This document shows positions 9,183-16,785 of a stretch of 64,000 bases of DNA, piece after piece. Source of the stretch: Paenibacillus_D tarimensis_A (GTDB lineage: Bacteria; Bacillota; Bacilli; Paenibacillales; Paenibacillaceae); assembly GCA_041281825.1 (NCBI GenBank), contig CP166298.1:4960001-5024000 (forward strand), given 5' to 3'. The number at the start of each line of letters is the position of its first letter. The stretch's first letter is position 1. Both the position numbers and the translations under genes were made by a program. The notes under the pieces are model-generated. The model was not told where the DNA came from. It did no database searches and saw only the letters and a list, made by a program, of their open reading frames with translations.

Positions 9183-9442
9183 ATGAGTTCCTCCTTCATT
9201 TGGATTGGTCTGAACGGATACACTTGTTTTTTTGAATTCTTGTTTCCATTTTCAATGACCACACTCCGATTATGGATTTTTGTTACTCATTTATGTAGAC
9301 GAAATCCGATCCCAAGATTCATCGGTCGGTCTATTGGTTCAGGAAGCCCAAATCGCGAAAATTCACGAATTTCGTAGTAAATCTCCTGAATATTCACCTG
9401 CATTAATAAGAACCTATTTTTGTAACTCGAGTGAAAACTTCA
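9183..9442. other. Upstream spacer of the DHFR-like cassette; nothing recognised
   Basis: It contains short plus-strand frames without ribosome binding sites. It probably holds the promoter of the DHFR-like gene on the minus strand, but no convincing -35/-10 pair stands out. Confidence 0.3.
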
Positions 9443-9468
9443 CTAAACTCCCGTTAGCTTAGCCAACG
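9443..9468. repeat. Cassette half-site E (left arm) next to the right transposon end
   Basis: CTAAACTCCCGTTAGCTTAG followed by CCAACG matches the left arms of the cassette repeats and is followed directly by the right-end sites. Confidence 0.5.
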
Positions 9469-9470
9469 AG

Positions 9471-9543
9471 CGCCAGTCTACAACTTTATTTTCTCAGTCT
9501 AACACTTTATTTTTCCAGTCTAGTACTTTATTTTCTTCGAACA
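9471..9543. repeat. Right end of the element with three transposase-site repeats
   Basis: Three tandem CAGTCTAnnACTTTATTTT sites (from 9474, 9495 and 9517) end in TTCTTCGAACA. They are inverted relative to the left-end sites. Tight spacing here and wide spacing on the left is the asymmetry seen in Tn7-type ends. Confidence 0.75.
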
Positions 9544-9548
9544 CGAAG
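9544..9548. repeat. Target-site duplication, right copy (CGAAG)
   Basis: It matches 4201-4205 and marks the other edge of the insertion in the IS256 transposase gene. Confidence 0.8.
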
Positions 9549-9800
9549 CGATCCAGCTCGAGCAAGGCCGCTTCTTCCGTTCCAGCCTTGTAAATTGGCT
9601 TCAGATCCGCTGTTACCTTCTTGAGATCTTTGTATGAGACGTAACGCGTAGAATTGCGGATTTGATGGATGATGCACTTTTGAATCTCCGTGTTCGGATA
9701 GCAGGCGGAAATGGCTTCCGAGAAGCCTTTCAGGTTATCCACACAAGTAATCAGAATGTCTTGAACACCACGGTTACGCAGATCGTTCAAGACGCTGACT
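9549..9800 (-). pseudogene. IS256-family transposase, middle part
   Basis: The reverse strand encodes SVLNDLRNRGVQDILITCVD, GFSEAISACYPNTEIQKCI, HQIRNSTRYVSYKDLK and EEAALLELDRF. This is the central region of an IS256/mutator transposase, just upstream of the C-terminal part at 3836-4205. The N-terminal third is missing: before SVLNDL the frame belongs to a group II intron reverse transcriptase piece. The resulting long open frame (9494-10258) is a chimera, not a gene. Confidence 0.8.
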
Positions 9801-9805
9801 CTAAT

Positions 9806-10035
9806 GACATAAATTATAATTTTGCTCTTTTCAGGAGCTATCTCCAAGTTGAACTTCTTCAGCCTGTCCTTAAGTTGCAGATAGAAGTTTCTAGCCTCGC
9901 CTTCCGATTGGAAACAGCATACAAAATCATCTGCATATCGAACCATGTGGGTCTGGCCTCTATATCGCTTCTTAATTCGTTTTTCAAACCACAGGTCCAT
10001 CTCGGACAATATCTGGTTCGTATCACGCTTGAAAA
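9806..10035 (-). pseudogene. Group II intron reverse transcriptase fragment
   Basis: The minus strand encodes WFEKRIKKRYRGQ, MVRYADDFVCCFQSEGEA and LKKFNLEIAPEKSKII. This is the catalytic YADD box and the following region of an LtrA-type reverse transcriptase. Only about 75 codons remain. The fragment is fused in frame to the IS256 piece on one side and abuts an IS4 fragment on the other. No intron RNA domains were recognised. Confidence 0.75.
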
Positions 10036-10042
10036 GCAACAC

Positions 10043-10456
10043 GCATATTGAGCCGCTGGAAGAATACGAAATCCCTGTGGGCAGTCCGATTCCGGCCGAT
10101 TGGCGCGTCCGCATCGGCTCGCAGCAGAAGAAGATGAAGCATGAGCTGCGTATGATCCAGACGCAAGATTCCGAAGGCAATCTGCTCTTCCTGGTGACCA
10201 ATCGCTTCGACTTAACTTGCGATGAAATCAGCGAGATGTACCGCAGTCGCTGGGCCATCGAGTTTGCTTGCTCGCGCTGGTGAAGCTGGAAACGAAGGTC
10301 AAGCCCGGCCTGTTACAGCTCACGCGCTGGCTAACCATGTTGTTATGGCAACCGTATGGCAAGTGGCTCCTACAGCTCAAGAAAAAGCCGAGTCGGACGT
10401 CCAAAGGCCGACAACGAAAACGAGCCAACGTAATGGATGTAGATCCAGGTTTATGA
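10043..10456 (+). pseudogene. IS4-family transposase fragment with internal deletion
   Basis: One frame reads EPLEEYEIPVGSPIPADW, ELRMIQTQDSEGNLLFLVTN and ISEMYRSRWAIEF, the YREK-type region of an IS4 transposase. Just after the WAIE motif (10262) the coding sequence jumps to the C-terminal tail in another frame (LVKLETKVKPGLLQLTRWL, LLWQPYGKW, basic end). A central segment has been deleted and both ends are damaged. Confidence 0.7.
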
Positions 10457-10729
10457 CAACTGTGAACATAAATACATAATTCAACCAAATGGAAGGACTA
10501 CCTTTAAGGGCTGTCTGACCTTTTTAATTTTAACCCGAAAGATCGTTTTCCGAAAATTCACTCTTCGAAATCACAGAAGTTTTATGCAACGCTAGTGAGT
10601 TTGAGTTCAACAAGAATTTATCCTGAATTTCGAAAGTACGGCTTTTTGAAAACGTGAAAAGGACTCCAAATCTTTGGTAGAATGGTGTTTGCGAAGACAA
10701 CATCACCCAAAGAGAGGAGCACCTTTTAG
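10457..10729. other. Non-coding spacer ahead of the IS1380 remnant
   Basis: It contains GGGCTGTCTGACC near 10507, which could be a terminal repeat of the IS1380-type element, and a GAGAGGAG ribosome binding site just before the GTG at 10730. Nothing else is recognised. Confidence 0.35.
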
Positions 10730-11792
10730 GTGAAGTCTAACATATCCATTTCTAAAATCAAGACCGAATTTTCCGGGTCCAATGTTACCAGTTACGGTGG
10801 TATCAAAATCTTTCTCGCCTATCTCGAAAAAATCAGGCTCGCCGAAGCCCTTCAAAACTTATCCTGCACCAAAGCAAACAACGCATTGTTCCCGGCGTAC
10901 CGCATTCTGCTCTACTTTATCATCGGGTGGATGCTTGGTTGCGAGCGGCTCTTCCATTTCCGGAGACTGCAGCACGATCCACTCATCAAGCGATTTCTCG
11001 GCGGTCGCTGCCCGCATCATTCCTTGCTGTATAAAGAACTGGCACGGCTTCGCAAGACATCCCCTACGTTGCGGGTAGAATTGCGAAAGCTGAATCAAGC
11101 GGTTATTCGGCCCTGTCTTCCTGCCGAACTCATCATGGATCTCGACTCTACCGTGGAAACGGTATACGGTGACCAAGGCGGTGCAGCCAGAGGCACGAAT
11201 CCCCACAAGCCCGGACGAAAGAGCTATCATCCGTTGCTCGCTTATGAAGGGCAGTCGCGATTGTGTCGACGATGAAAATTGGATCATCGAAGGCATCACG
11301 CTCTTTTACAAAGCGACGTCCTGGAAGAAGACGCGGCGCGTTGTCATCATCCGGAAAGCCAGAGTCTTCGAAGATGGTCAATCCCGCTTGGTGTTTGAAA
11401 CGGATTGGCAGTATGAAGCGATCGTAACGAACCTGGAGTGGGAACCGGTCGATCTCTGGCGGTTCTACAACCAGCGTTGCTGCATGGAGAACTACATCAA
11501 GGAAGCCAAGAACGGCTTCTCCATCGATCGGATTGCCACAGCTGATTTTGAAGCGAATGAGATCGATCTGCTGGTCAAGTTGCTCGCTTACAATCTCTAT
11601 GAACGATTCAAGCGTGATTGCTGCGATCCGGTTTATCAGGGTTACACGATTTCACGATTCCGCACGGACTTTTTTCATTGTGCCGCTACCCTCATCCAAC
11701 ATAGCCGCAGAGTCTTTCTCAAGCTGGCAAAAGACTTTGCAAACCGCTATGTTTGGAAGCGGATGGAGGCTAGAGTTTCCTTGCTAGAATGA
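10730..11792 (+). pseudogene. IS1380-family transposase, internally deleted and frameshifted
   Basis: The first frame (10730-11275) gives the IS1380 N-terminal half with LSCTKANNALFPAYRIL, the DDE Asp in MDLDSTVETVYGDQGGA and NPHKPGRKSYHPLLAYEG. Near 11255 the sequence switches frame to the C-terminal half (ENWIIEGITLFYKATSWKK, FYNQRCCMENYIKEAKNGFS, LLAYNLYERFKRD, end at 11792). Together they give about 350 residues against about 450 for intact members, so roughly 100 central residues are missing. It is inactive. Confidence 0.8.
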
Positions 11793-11854
11793 GTCTTCCC
11801 ACAATTTAACATGGAAATGGCCATGCCCCTTATGTGGGGAGGGGGAAGAAGTAT

Positions 11855-12172
11855 CTACCGTTGGCGATGTTCCCACTTACGAGCAGGAAACCTCCCTCTA
11901 TTTGACAGCGCTGAATGCACTGGATCGACAGAACCTGGAGTCCAATCCTCATAGTATTTACCCTTAACCAATTTAAGTCTCAGATATTGATGATGACCAT
12001 TAATCGGAAAGAGATTGTTATTTGATACCGTCATTGGTGATTGAACCGATATATCTATGTTGTTCTCTTTCTTTTCAGAGTTAGAAGATATAGCATTGTG
12101 TTTTACTTGTGAACAGGATACAAGTAAGAGACAAAATAAAATAACTACTGAGATGCTGAATACCTTTATCAA
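11855..12172 (-). CDS. Small lipoprotein, probably C-terminally altered
   Basis: A 105-aa frame starts at TTG 12172 behind GGGAGGT. A signal peptide (KVFSISVVILFCLLLVSCSQ) ends in the lipobox LVSC, so it should be a lipid-anchored surface protein. The mature part is short and polar, and I recognise no family. The tail after WTPGSVDPVHSALS is arginine-rich and unlike the rest. It could be read-through into mobile DNA, so the gene may be truncated. Its promoter region is cut by the left end of the element at 12205. Confidence 0.5.
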   Translation of the reverse strand: MIKVFSISVVILFCLLLVSCSQVKHNAISSNSEKKENNIDISVQSPMTVSNNNLFPINGHHQYLRLKLVKGKYYEDWTPGSVDPVHSALSNRGRFPARKWEHRQR

Positions 12173-12204
12173 ATTATTACCTCCCACTACAAAGTAATGT
12201 TTAC

Positions 12205-12365
12205 TGTCCTGCGAAAATAAAGTTTTAGACTGAGAAGCTTGATTTAACGGGGTTTATTAGATAGAAGATAATCAGTCTTCTAAATTTAAGTATTAGACTA
12301 AACAAAAAATCAAACAGCGGTGGACAGAGACTTGAGAAAATAAAGTCTTAGACTGCCTCTGTTGT
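12205..12365. repeat. Left end of the 1.7-kb element
   Basis: Three site repeats at 12213-12232, 12281-12300 and 12336-12355 have spacing near 68 and 55 bases, as at 4214/4282/4337. The third copy lies inside an ACAGAG / CTCTGT dyad. Confidence 0.7.
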
Positions 12366-12369
12366 CTTA

Positions 12370-12392
12370 GAACTAACGTATTTGTCCGTATT
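12370..12392. repeat. Worn cassette half-site (right arm)
   Basis: AGAACTAACGTATTTGTCCG follows the left transposon end just as at 4369-4391. The second CGTTAG box is lost. Confidence 0.4.
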
Positions 12393-12477
12393 GAAGAACA
12401 CCCTTATTTTCCCCAAAATCTTTTCTTATTTGCTTCCGATTAGCCGTGTCTAAGTTCGAATAGTTTGAAAAATGTTG

Positions 12478-12507
12478 TTGATCTCAATCGTTCGCCAGTC
12501 TTATAAT
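12478..12507 (+). promoter_or_regulatory. Sigma-A promoter of the riboswitch leader
   Basis: TTGATC (12478-12483), an 18-base spacer and a perfect TATAAT (12502-12507) stand just upstream of the riboswitch. Confidence 0.7.
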
Positions 12508-12521
12508 AAACAGTAAACATA

Positions 12522-12595
12522 TGGGATGCGTAACTGGCGAGAACGTAGATTACTACGGGGGAGCGCATCCGTCAAATAAGCCGTTCGCCTGGGCA
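12522..12595 (+). promoter_or_regulatory. ZTP (pfl) riboswitch
   Basis: The conserved pieces of the ZTP/pfl aptamer are all present in order. GGATGCG (12524-12530) pairs with CGCATCC (12564-12570). CGTAACTGGCG resembles the conserved GUGACUGGCG. GGGGGAGCGC is the conserved GGGAGC strand. GCCGTTCGCCTGGGC is the 3' pseudoknot domain. A terminator follows at once, so binding of the alarmone ZTP (or ZMP) would be expected to allow read-through into the DJ-1/GNAT gene. The assignment is by motif recall only. Confidence 0.8.
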
Positions 12596-12636
12596 AAGCA
12601 TTTGGTTGATTTTTAACCAAATGCTTTTCTATTTTT
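12595..12636 (+). terminator. Riboswitch expression-platform terminator
   Basis: AAAGCATTTGGTT pairs with AACCAAATGCTTT and is followed by TCTATTTTT. It lies between the aptamer and the start codon at 12653. Confidence 0.85.
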
Positions 12637-12652
12637 CGAGGAGAGTGTTGGG

Positions 12653-13762
12653 ATGGGAACAGCGAAAAAAGTAGCGGTGCTGGTGTATGAGCAAGTGGAT
12701 GCTTTGGACGTAACGGGACCGTTCGACGCGTTCGCGGTGGCGAGCAATTGGGGGCAGGAATTTCTGGTCTATACGGTCGCTCTGGAATCAAAAACGCCGA
12801 TTAGGACAATCAGCGGCTTGACGATTCTTCCGGAATTCGCTTCTTCAGAGTGTCCGACGCCAGACATCCTGATCGTTCCGGGGGGCTGGGGGGCGCGCAA
12901 GGAGATGCATAATGAGAAGTTAACCGATTGGATCAACGAAACCTCCCAGTGTGCTACATTTACGCTGTCCGTATGTACGGGGGCATTGCTGCTCGCCAAG
13001 GCCGGACTTCTCGAAGGACTACGTGCGACCACCAATAAGCGGGCCATGGATTTGCTAATTGAGGCCGCGCCGGTGAGCGCGACGTTGATAGAGAACGTTC
13101 GATACGTGGACAATGGCCGAATCATTACATCGGCGGGTGTTACGGCAGGCATTGATGCAGCGCTGCATCTTATCGCAAAACTTCATGGAGAGGAACGGGC
13201 GATCGATACTGCGTCGAGGCTGGAGCATGACTGGAGACGGGAGCCTTCCGAATCGCTCTCTATCCGCAGGGCAACGGATGAAGATGTGGACGATATTCGC
13301 TCCCTTTTTATCGACGCAGCGCAATGGATTCATTCGACTCGTGGCTTCTGGCAATGGCGTGTAGAAAGCTTCGAACGCGAGATTGTCGATGCATTTGTCC
13401 GGGATAATGAAGTGTTCGTCGCAGTTCTGAGGAATGAACTTGTCGGGTGTTTCTCCGTCCACTGGGGATACGAGGAAATATGGGGAGAGCAATTTCACGA
13501 GGACGCGGGGTATGTTCATCGGTTATGCGTCTCACGCAAACGGAAGGGAGAAGGAATCGGCCGCGAACTCATTCGCTACGCGGAAAGTTATGTTCGGGCC
13601 AAGGGAAAAAGCCGGCTTCGCCTCGACTGCATGGCCGACAACCCAAGACTAAATTCATACTACGTCAGTCAAGGATTCGTGTTGCAGGGCCGCTTTGACG
13701 CGGTCTCCTGGAGCGCGAACTTGTATGAGAGAGAGATCATCGAAAAAGTACCGGCACAGTAG
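12653..13762 (+). CDS. DJ-1/PfpI-family protein fused to a GNAT acetyltransferase
   Basis: This 369-aa protein has two domains. Residues 1-195 are a DJ-1/PfpI (ThiJ) fold. The N-terminal strand is VAVLVYEQVDALDVTGPFDA, the glycine motif is DILIVPGGWG, and the nucleophile elbow SVCTGALLLAKAGLL holds Cys near residue 107. The closest recognised relatives are isonitrile-hydratase/AraC-N-terminal-like DJ-1 proteins. Residues 205-360 are a GNAT domain (SIRRATDEDVDDIRSLF, acetyl-CoA loop VSRKRKGEGIGRELIRYAE, NPRLNSYYVSQGF). The two join at RLEHDWRREPSESLSIR. GAGGAG precedes the start. Expression is expected to depend on the ZTP riboswitch. The substrate is unknown. It is the only gene of the mobile element and lies on the opposite strand to the other cassette genes. 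Confidence 0.8.
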   Translation: MGTAKKVAVLVYEQVDALDVTGPFDAFAVASNWGQEFLVYTVALESKTPIRTISGLTILPEFASSECPTPDILIVPGGWGARKEMHNEKLTDWINETSQCATFTLSVCTGALLLAKAGLLEGLRATTNKRAMDLLIEAAPVSATLIENVRYVDNGRIITSAGVTAGIDAALHLIAKLHGEERAIDTASRLEHDWRREPSESLSIRRATDEDVDDIRSLFIDAAQWIHSTRGFWQWRVESFEREIVDAFVRDNEVFVAVLRNELVGCFSVHWGYEEIWGEQFHEDAGYVHRLCVSRKRKGEGIGRELIRYAESYVRAKGKSRLRLDCMADNPRLNSYYVSQGFVLQGRFDAVSWSANLYEREIIEKVPAQ

Positions 13763-13796
13763 AGTTGGTGTCCCCCTTTCAGCAATCCCATGTCGT

Positions 13797-13821
13797 TACC
13801 CTGCCGGTTTAGTTCAGCACC
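13797..13821. repeat. Cassette half-site (left arm) before the right end of the 1.7-kb element
   Basis: TACCCTGCCGGTTTAGTTCA then GCACC matches the left arms of the cassette repeats and precedes the right-end sites, as at 9443 and 6052. Confidence 0.5.
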
Positions 13822-13846
13822 GCCATGTGTGTCTAATATTTTTTAT

Positions 13847-13893
13847 CAGTCTACAACTTAATTTTCAGTCTAAAACTTTATTTTCTTTGGACA
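13847..13893. repeat. Right end of the 1.7-kb element
   Basis: Two inverted site repeats (13847 and 13866) end in TTTTCTTTGGACA, close to TTTTCTTCGAACA at 9531-9543. Confidence 0.7.
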
Positions 13894-13928
13894 CCTAATG
13901 TATCCGAATTAATGATTAGGGTGATCAT

Positions 13929-14063
13929 GTGAAATTTTGGAGAAAGACAAAAGAAGAACAAGGGCTCGATCTTGAAAAAGTTAGAAATCAAATTGAAACG
14001 TCAAGTAATAAACAAACCCTCCTTGCTTTGAGAAGTGAACTAGACGGGGTAGTACCAGCGTAG
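13929..14063 (+). CDS. Small charged protein (44 aa), hypothetical
   Basis: A GTG-started frame gives a short hydrophilic, helix-prone protein (KFWRKTKEEQGLDLEKVR ... RSELDGVVPA). The ribosome binding site is poor. A terminator-like hairpin follows at 14096-14128, which argues for a real transcript. I recognise no family. Confidence 0.35.
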   Translation: MKFWRKTKEEQGLDLEKVRNQIETSSNKQTLLALRSELDGVVPA

Positions 14064-14095
14064 CTGACACCACCCGCAAACACATGGATAAAAAT

Positions 14096-14130
14096 GTAAG
14101 AACCCTCCGCTTCAGCGAGTTCTTTTTATG
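14096..14130 (+). terminator. Terminator-like hairpin
   Basis: AGAAC..TCCGC / GCG.AGTTCT is followed by TTTTT. The rest of 14131-14306 holds nothing recognised. Confidence 0.55.
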
Positions 14131-14306
14131 AGCGATAAATGTACCAATTGCAGTCACTAGTTAAATGAAATAGCTGTCGATCGTTATGACCAGCTGCTGT
14201 CTGCTCTTTTAATTATAATGAGGTGGCTCAAGAATCCGAACGTAGCGGTCAATATAACAACCACATGACCACACTCTGGGGGTATGTAAGATCGCGAACT
14301 AATTCA

Positions 14307-14780
14307 TTATCGAACGCCGATGCTCTTAAGCAAATCTTCGATCAAGATTCCGTTGATCTTTAATCCCGTTATATCGCAGTCGGTAATCTCTACGTGCGAC
14401 AAATTGCAGTGCGAGAAACGCGTTTTATTCAGGTCACATTTGTGGAACGAAACCGGTTTATAGTTGCCTTCCGAGTCATAGTTACCGTCGGTTTCTTGCG
14501 GGAGGACTACATTGCGGAATTCCGTGCCGAATAAATGGACATGGTCGATGGTTGAATGGCTGAAATTCGCATGTTGAATGCCTATGTTCGATAGATTGGC
14601 GTTCGTGATTTTGGAATCGGCGAGATTCACATCATTCAATGCCATCCCGCCCATATTGGCATTGTTAATGCGGGTCCGGGCCAGACTGACATTGTCGAAT
14701 GAAAGTTCCTCTGCCTTCACTTCCTGGAAGCTCGATTCGGAAATATCGGCCATCTGAATTTTCATGACTTCTTTGTTCAT
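14307..14780 (-). CDS. Pentapeptide-repeat protein
   Basis: This 157-aa protein is made of A(N/D)LxN-like pentapeptide repeats: FDNVSLARTRINNANMGGMA, ALNDVNLADSKITNANLSNI, QHANFSHSTIDHVHLFG and KTRFSHCNLSHVEITDCDI. Such repeats form a right-handed quadrilateral beta-helix. Some members (Qnr, MfpA) protect DNA gyrase, but most have unknown roles and nothing here shows gyrase protection. AAAGGAG precedes the start. It is the last gene of a three-gene minus-strand unit after the VOC and MerR genes, 23 bases behind the MerR stop. Confidence 0.8.
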   Translation of the reverse strand: MNKEVMKIQMADISESSFQEVKAEELSFDNVSLARTRINNANMGGMALNDVNLADSKITNANLSNIGIQHANFSHSTIDHVHLFGTEFRNVVLPQETDGNYDSEGNYKPVSFHKCDLNKTRFSHCNLSHVEITDCDITGLKINGILIEDLLKSIGVR

Positions 14781-14803
14781 TGCTATCCATCTCCTTTGGA
14801 AAG

Positions 14804-15583
14804 TTAGTTCGTTTCGTGAACGACCGGGATCATCATTTCGTAATGCGATTTCTCATGCAGTTGGTAGCGCTCCAGGTTCGGTCCTGTCGGTTCGAAGCCG
14901 AAAGACTGCAAGAGCAGCATATGGCTAAAGCAAGCATAGGGGTCGTTCGATAAACAGTCCAAGGCAACGAATAATGTCGGCTCCAACGTTTCGAGCTCGG
15001 TATCATACTGCTTTAACAGCCCCTGAAGGGGCAGCTTGCCTCGAAGGCGGAATCCGACTTTGCCGATCATTTCGTCGCCGACGATTTGTTCGTGCTGAAC
15101 AAAAGCTTCCTGCGCAAATAAGAGCCCCTGTTTACTCAATATGGCCGCACTCTCTTCCATCGCTCGCGTGAATGGATTGAGCTGTCGTTTAACGCGGTGG
15201 CGGAACCATAGCAGCGCGACAGGATCGTCCCATCGGACCAATCGGATATGCTCGATCCGAGGTTCGATACCGTATAGAAATTGTTTGGCTACGTTCAGAA
15301 TCGAGAGTTTGGCGTCGATACCCTGTCGCCATTTGCGAAGCCATTCTTCTTTCTCTTCGTCGCCCGCCGCAAGATACGACCGAATATCAGTAAGGCTAAT
15401 GCCTGCTTGGCGCAATGAATGGATTTTGATCGCCCGGGGGATTTGTTTCTCGCTGTAGAGACGATAACCGTTTTCCGCTCGGATCTCGGGAAGCAGCAAG
15501 CCTTCTTTCTCATAATAACGAAGGGTGCTGGCTGGAAGACCGGTACGATCGGAGAACGTCTGTATCGTCATTGTGCTGTCCAA
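14804..15583 (-). CDS. MerR-family transcriptional regulator with ligand-binding tail
   Basis: This 259-aa protein starts at TTG 15583 behind AAGGAG. The MerR winged helix-turn-helix is clear at residues 5-75 (TIQTFSDRTGLPASTLRYYE, ENGYRLYSEKQIPRAIKIHS, LRQAGISLTDIRSYL). A dimerisation helix and a C-terminal domain of about 150 residues follow. The latter lacks the metal-binding cysteines of metal-sensing MerR proteins, so it probably senses an organic compound. It lies between the VOC gene and the pentapeptide gene. A MerR-type promoter with a 19-base spacer stands before the VOC gene, so it most likely activates its own operon. Confidence 0.85.
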   Translation of the reverse strand: MDSTMTIQTFSDRTGLPASTLRYYEKEGLLLPEIRAENGYRLYSEKQIPRAIKIHSLRQAGISLTDIRSYLAAGDEEKEEWLRKWRQGIDAKLSILNVAKQFLYGIEPRIEHIRLVRWDDPVALLWFRHRVKRQLNPFTRAMEESAAILSKQGLLFAQEAFVQHEQIVGDEMIGKVGFRLRGKLPLQGLLKQYDTELETLEPTLFVALDCLSNDPYACFSHMLLLQSFGFEPTGPNLERYQLHEKSHYEMMIPVVHETN

Positions 15584-15601
15584 CGTTGTATCTCCTTATC
15601 T

Positions 15602-16402
15602 TCAATAGTATGTCCACACGTTCAACCGGTTGCCATCGGGATCGTAGAAGTGAAAACCTTGCCAACGCTCCCCGACGACGTCCGACACCTCGATACCTTG
15701 ATCTTTCAACCACCGATGCGCATTGAAAAAATCCTCTTGCTTTTTAATGTGAAAATACGGCCTTGCTCCGGGATTCGCTTTTGCACGGTCCGATGCCTGT
15801 GGGACTTCCTGCAGCCATATGAAATCCCATTTCTGCCGAACGTCTCGTAGCAAGGCAAAGCCTAACCTGGAAAAGTCCTTCTTGGAACGAACGAAGCCCA
15901 TCGTACGCTCGTACCATTGAATCGAGGACGCCAGATTGCTGACGCCCAGCCATAACGGCTTGGCCGCATACTGGATGACCCGGGAATTCGGAAATTTGCC
16001 TTCCAGCTTCTTGTCTTCACTCAGCGTAAGACGGATTCCCCCGAATGCGTGAAGGTCGGCAGACCATGTACCGTCGGGCATTTCGATCGGGTTCGAGTGC
16101 TCGACGCCCTGCTGTTTGAAGTACTGCAGCGACTGCTCGAGGTTCGCGGTCCGGAAGCAAAACCTGCAGTTTCCCTCCGAATATCCATCAGTATTAAAGT
16201 GGTCGATGTCGCTTTCGAATGATTTGAGATTGGCTTGTCCGGGTCCCGGCAATTTGAAGAACGCCTTTCTGCCTACGGGACCCGTTCCCGTTCCTTTCAG
16301 CCGCCATCCCATCTTCTCATGGTACCACTCGACCGCTTCATCGAATTGCTCCCACGGAACCATAATAAAACCGCCGTCAAATTTGAAAATAGGTGTTTCC
16401 AA
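15602..16402 (-). CDS. Two-domain VOC (glyoxalase/bleomycin resistance-like) protein
   Basis: This 266-aa protein has two VOC modules. The first covers about residues 8-125 (GGFIMVPWEQFDEAVEWYHE, DGTWSADLHAFGGIRLTL). The second covers about 150-266 (LGVSNLASSIQWYERTMGF, GERWQGFHFYDPDGNRLNVW). VOC proteins include glyoxalases, dioxygenases and drug-binding resistance proteins. The typical C-terminal metal ligand context (YDPDGN) is present in module 2. It is the first gene of the operon and its promoter is the MerR-type site at 16440-16470. Co-expression with a sensor and a pentapeptide protein suggests a response to a toxic compound, which is inference only. Confidence 0.8.
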   Translation of the reverse strand: METPIFKFDGGFIMVPWEQFDEAVEWYHEKMGWRLKGTGTGPVGRKAFFKLPGPGQANLKSFESDIDHFNTDGYSEGNCRFCFRTANLEQSLQYFKQQGVEHSNPIEMPDGTWSADLHAFGGIRLTLSEDKKLEGKFPNSRVIQYAAKPLWLGVSNLASSIQWYERTMGFVRSKKDFSRLGFALLRDVRQKWDFIWLQEVPQASDRAKANPGARPYFHIKKQEDFFNAHRWLKDQGIEVSDVVGERWQGFHFYDPDGNRLNVWTYY

Positions 16403-16439
16403 TGATAGACCTCCCTGCAGTATTTATCCGGATGGAAAC

Positions 16440-16470
16440 ATCATACACCTTGAAGCAACTTTAAGGTCAA
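16440..16470 (-). promoter_or_regulatory. MerR-type promoter and operator
   Basis: On the minus strand TTGACC (16465-16470) and TATGAT (16440-16445) are 19 bases apart, the over-long spacer typical of MerR-activated promoters. The spacer holds the dyad ACCTTgAAGcaaCTTtAAGGT (16447-16467). Confidence 0.85.
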
Positions 16471-16633
16471 CAGTATTTTTATAGATAATGTTATAGTGTG
16501 CAAAGTTAAAATGGCAACCGCTCGTCTGGCCGACTACCGTAGTGTCTTTAATGAATTATCGTCTCCCTTTAGTTGAATTCAACGTCCATAACTACTCGAG
16601 TTTATTCCTCGCCCCCTCCAGCATATAAGAACT

Positions 16634-16724
16634 AAACTGCCCGTCAACCGTGCGAAGCGACCGGATCTTGTTGCCGGTCGCCTCGCTTCGGTTTTATTCA
16701 GCTATTGTTTCCCGTTAGCGCAGT
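16634..16724. repeat. Cassette-separating structured repeat, site F
   Basis: The left arm is AAACTGCCCGTCAACCG. The long inner hairpin is GCGAAGCGACCGG... against ...CCGGTCGCCTCGC. The right arm is CAGCTATTGTTTCCCGTTAG followed by CGCAGTG (16699-16724). The hairpin and T-rich tail look like a terminator for the plus strand as well. Confidence 0.65.
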
Positions 16725-16785
16725 GGATGGTGCTATTCGTATCCGGGTGCACTGATGTATTGGGCTGTCCTTGAGCGCTCGTAAG

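Larger units (their letters stand above)
12205..13893. mobile_element. 1.7-kb non-autonomous element with the same ends as 4206-9543
   Basis: The left end TGTCCTGCG is followed by three GAAAATAAAGTnTTAGACTG-type sites (12213, 12281, 12336). The right end has two inverted CAGTCTAnAACTTnATTTTC sites (13847, 13866) and finishes TTTGGACA. End structure and site spacing match the 5.3-kb element. The flanks (TTTAC on the left, CCTAA on the right) do not form a 5-bp duplication, so one flank has been rearranged or the ends come from separate events. The only cargo is a riboswitch-controlled DJ-1/GNAT gene. Confidence 0.65.
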
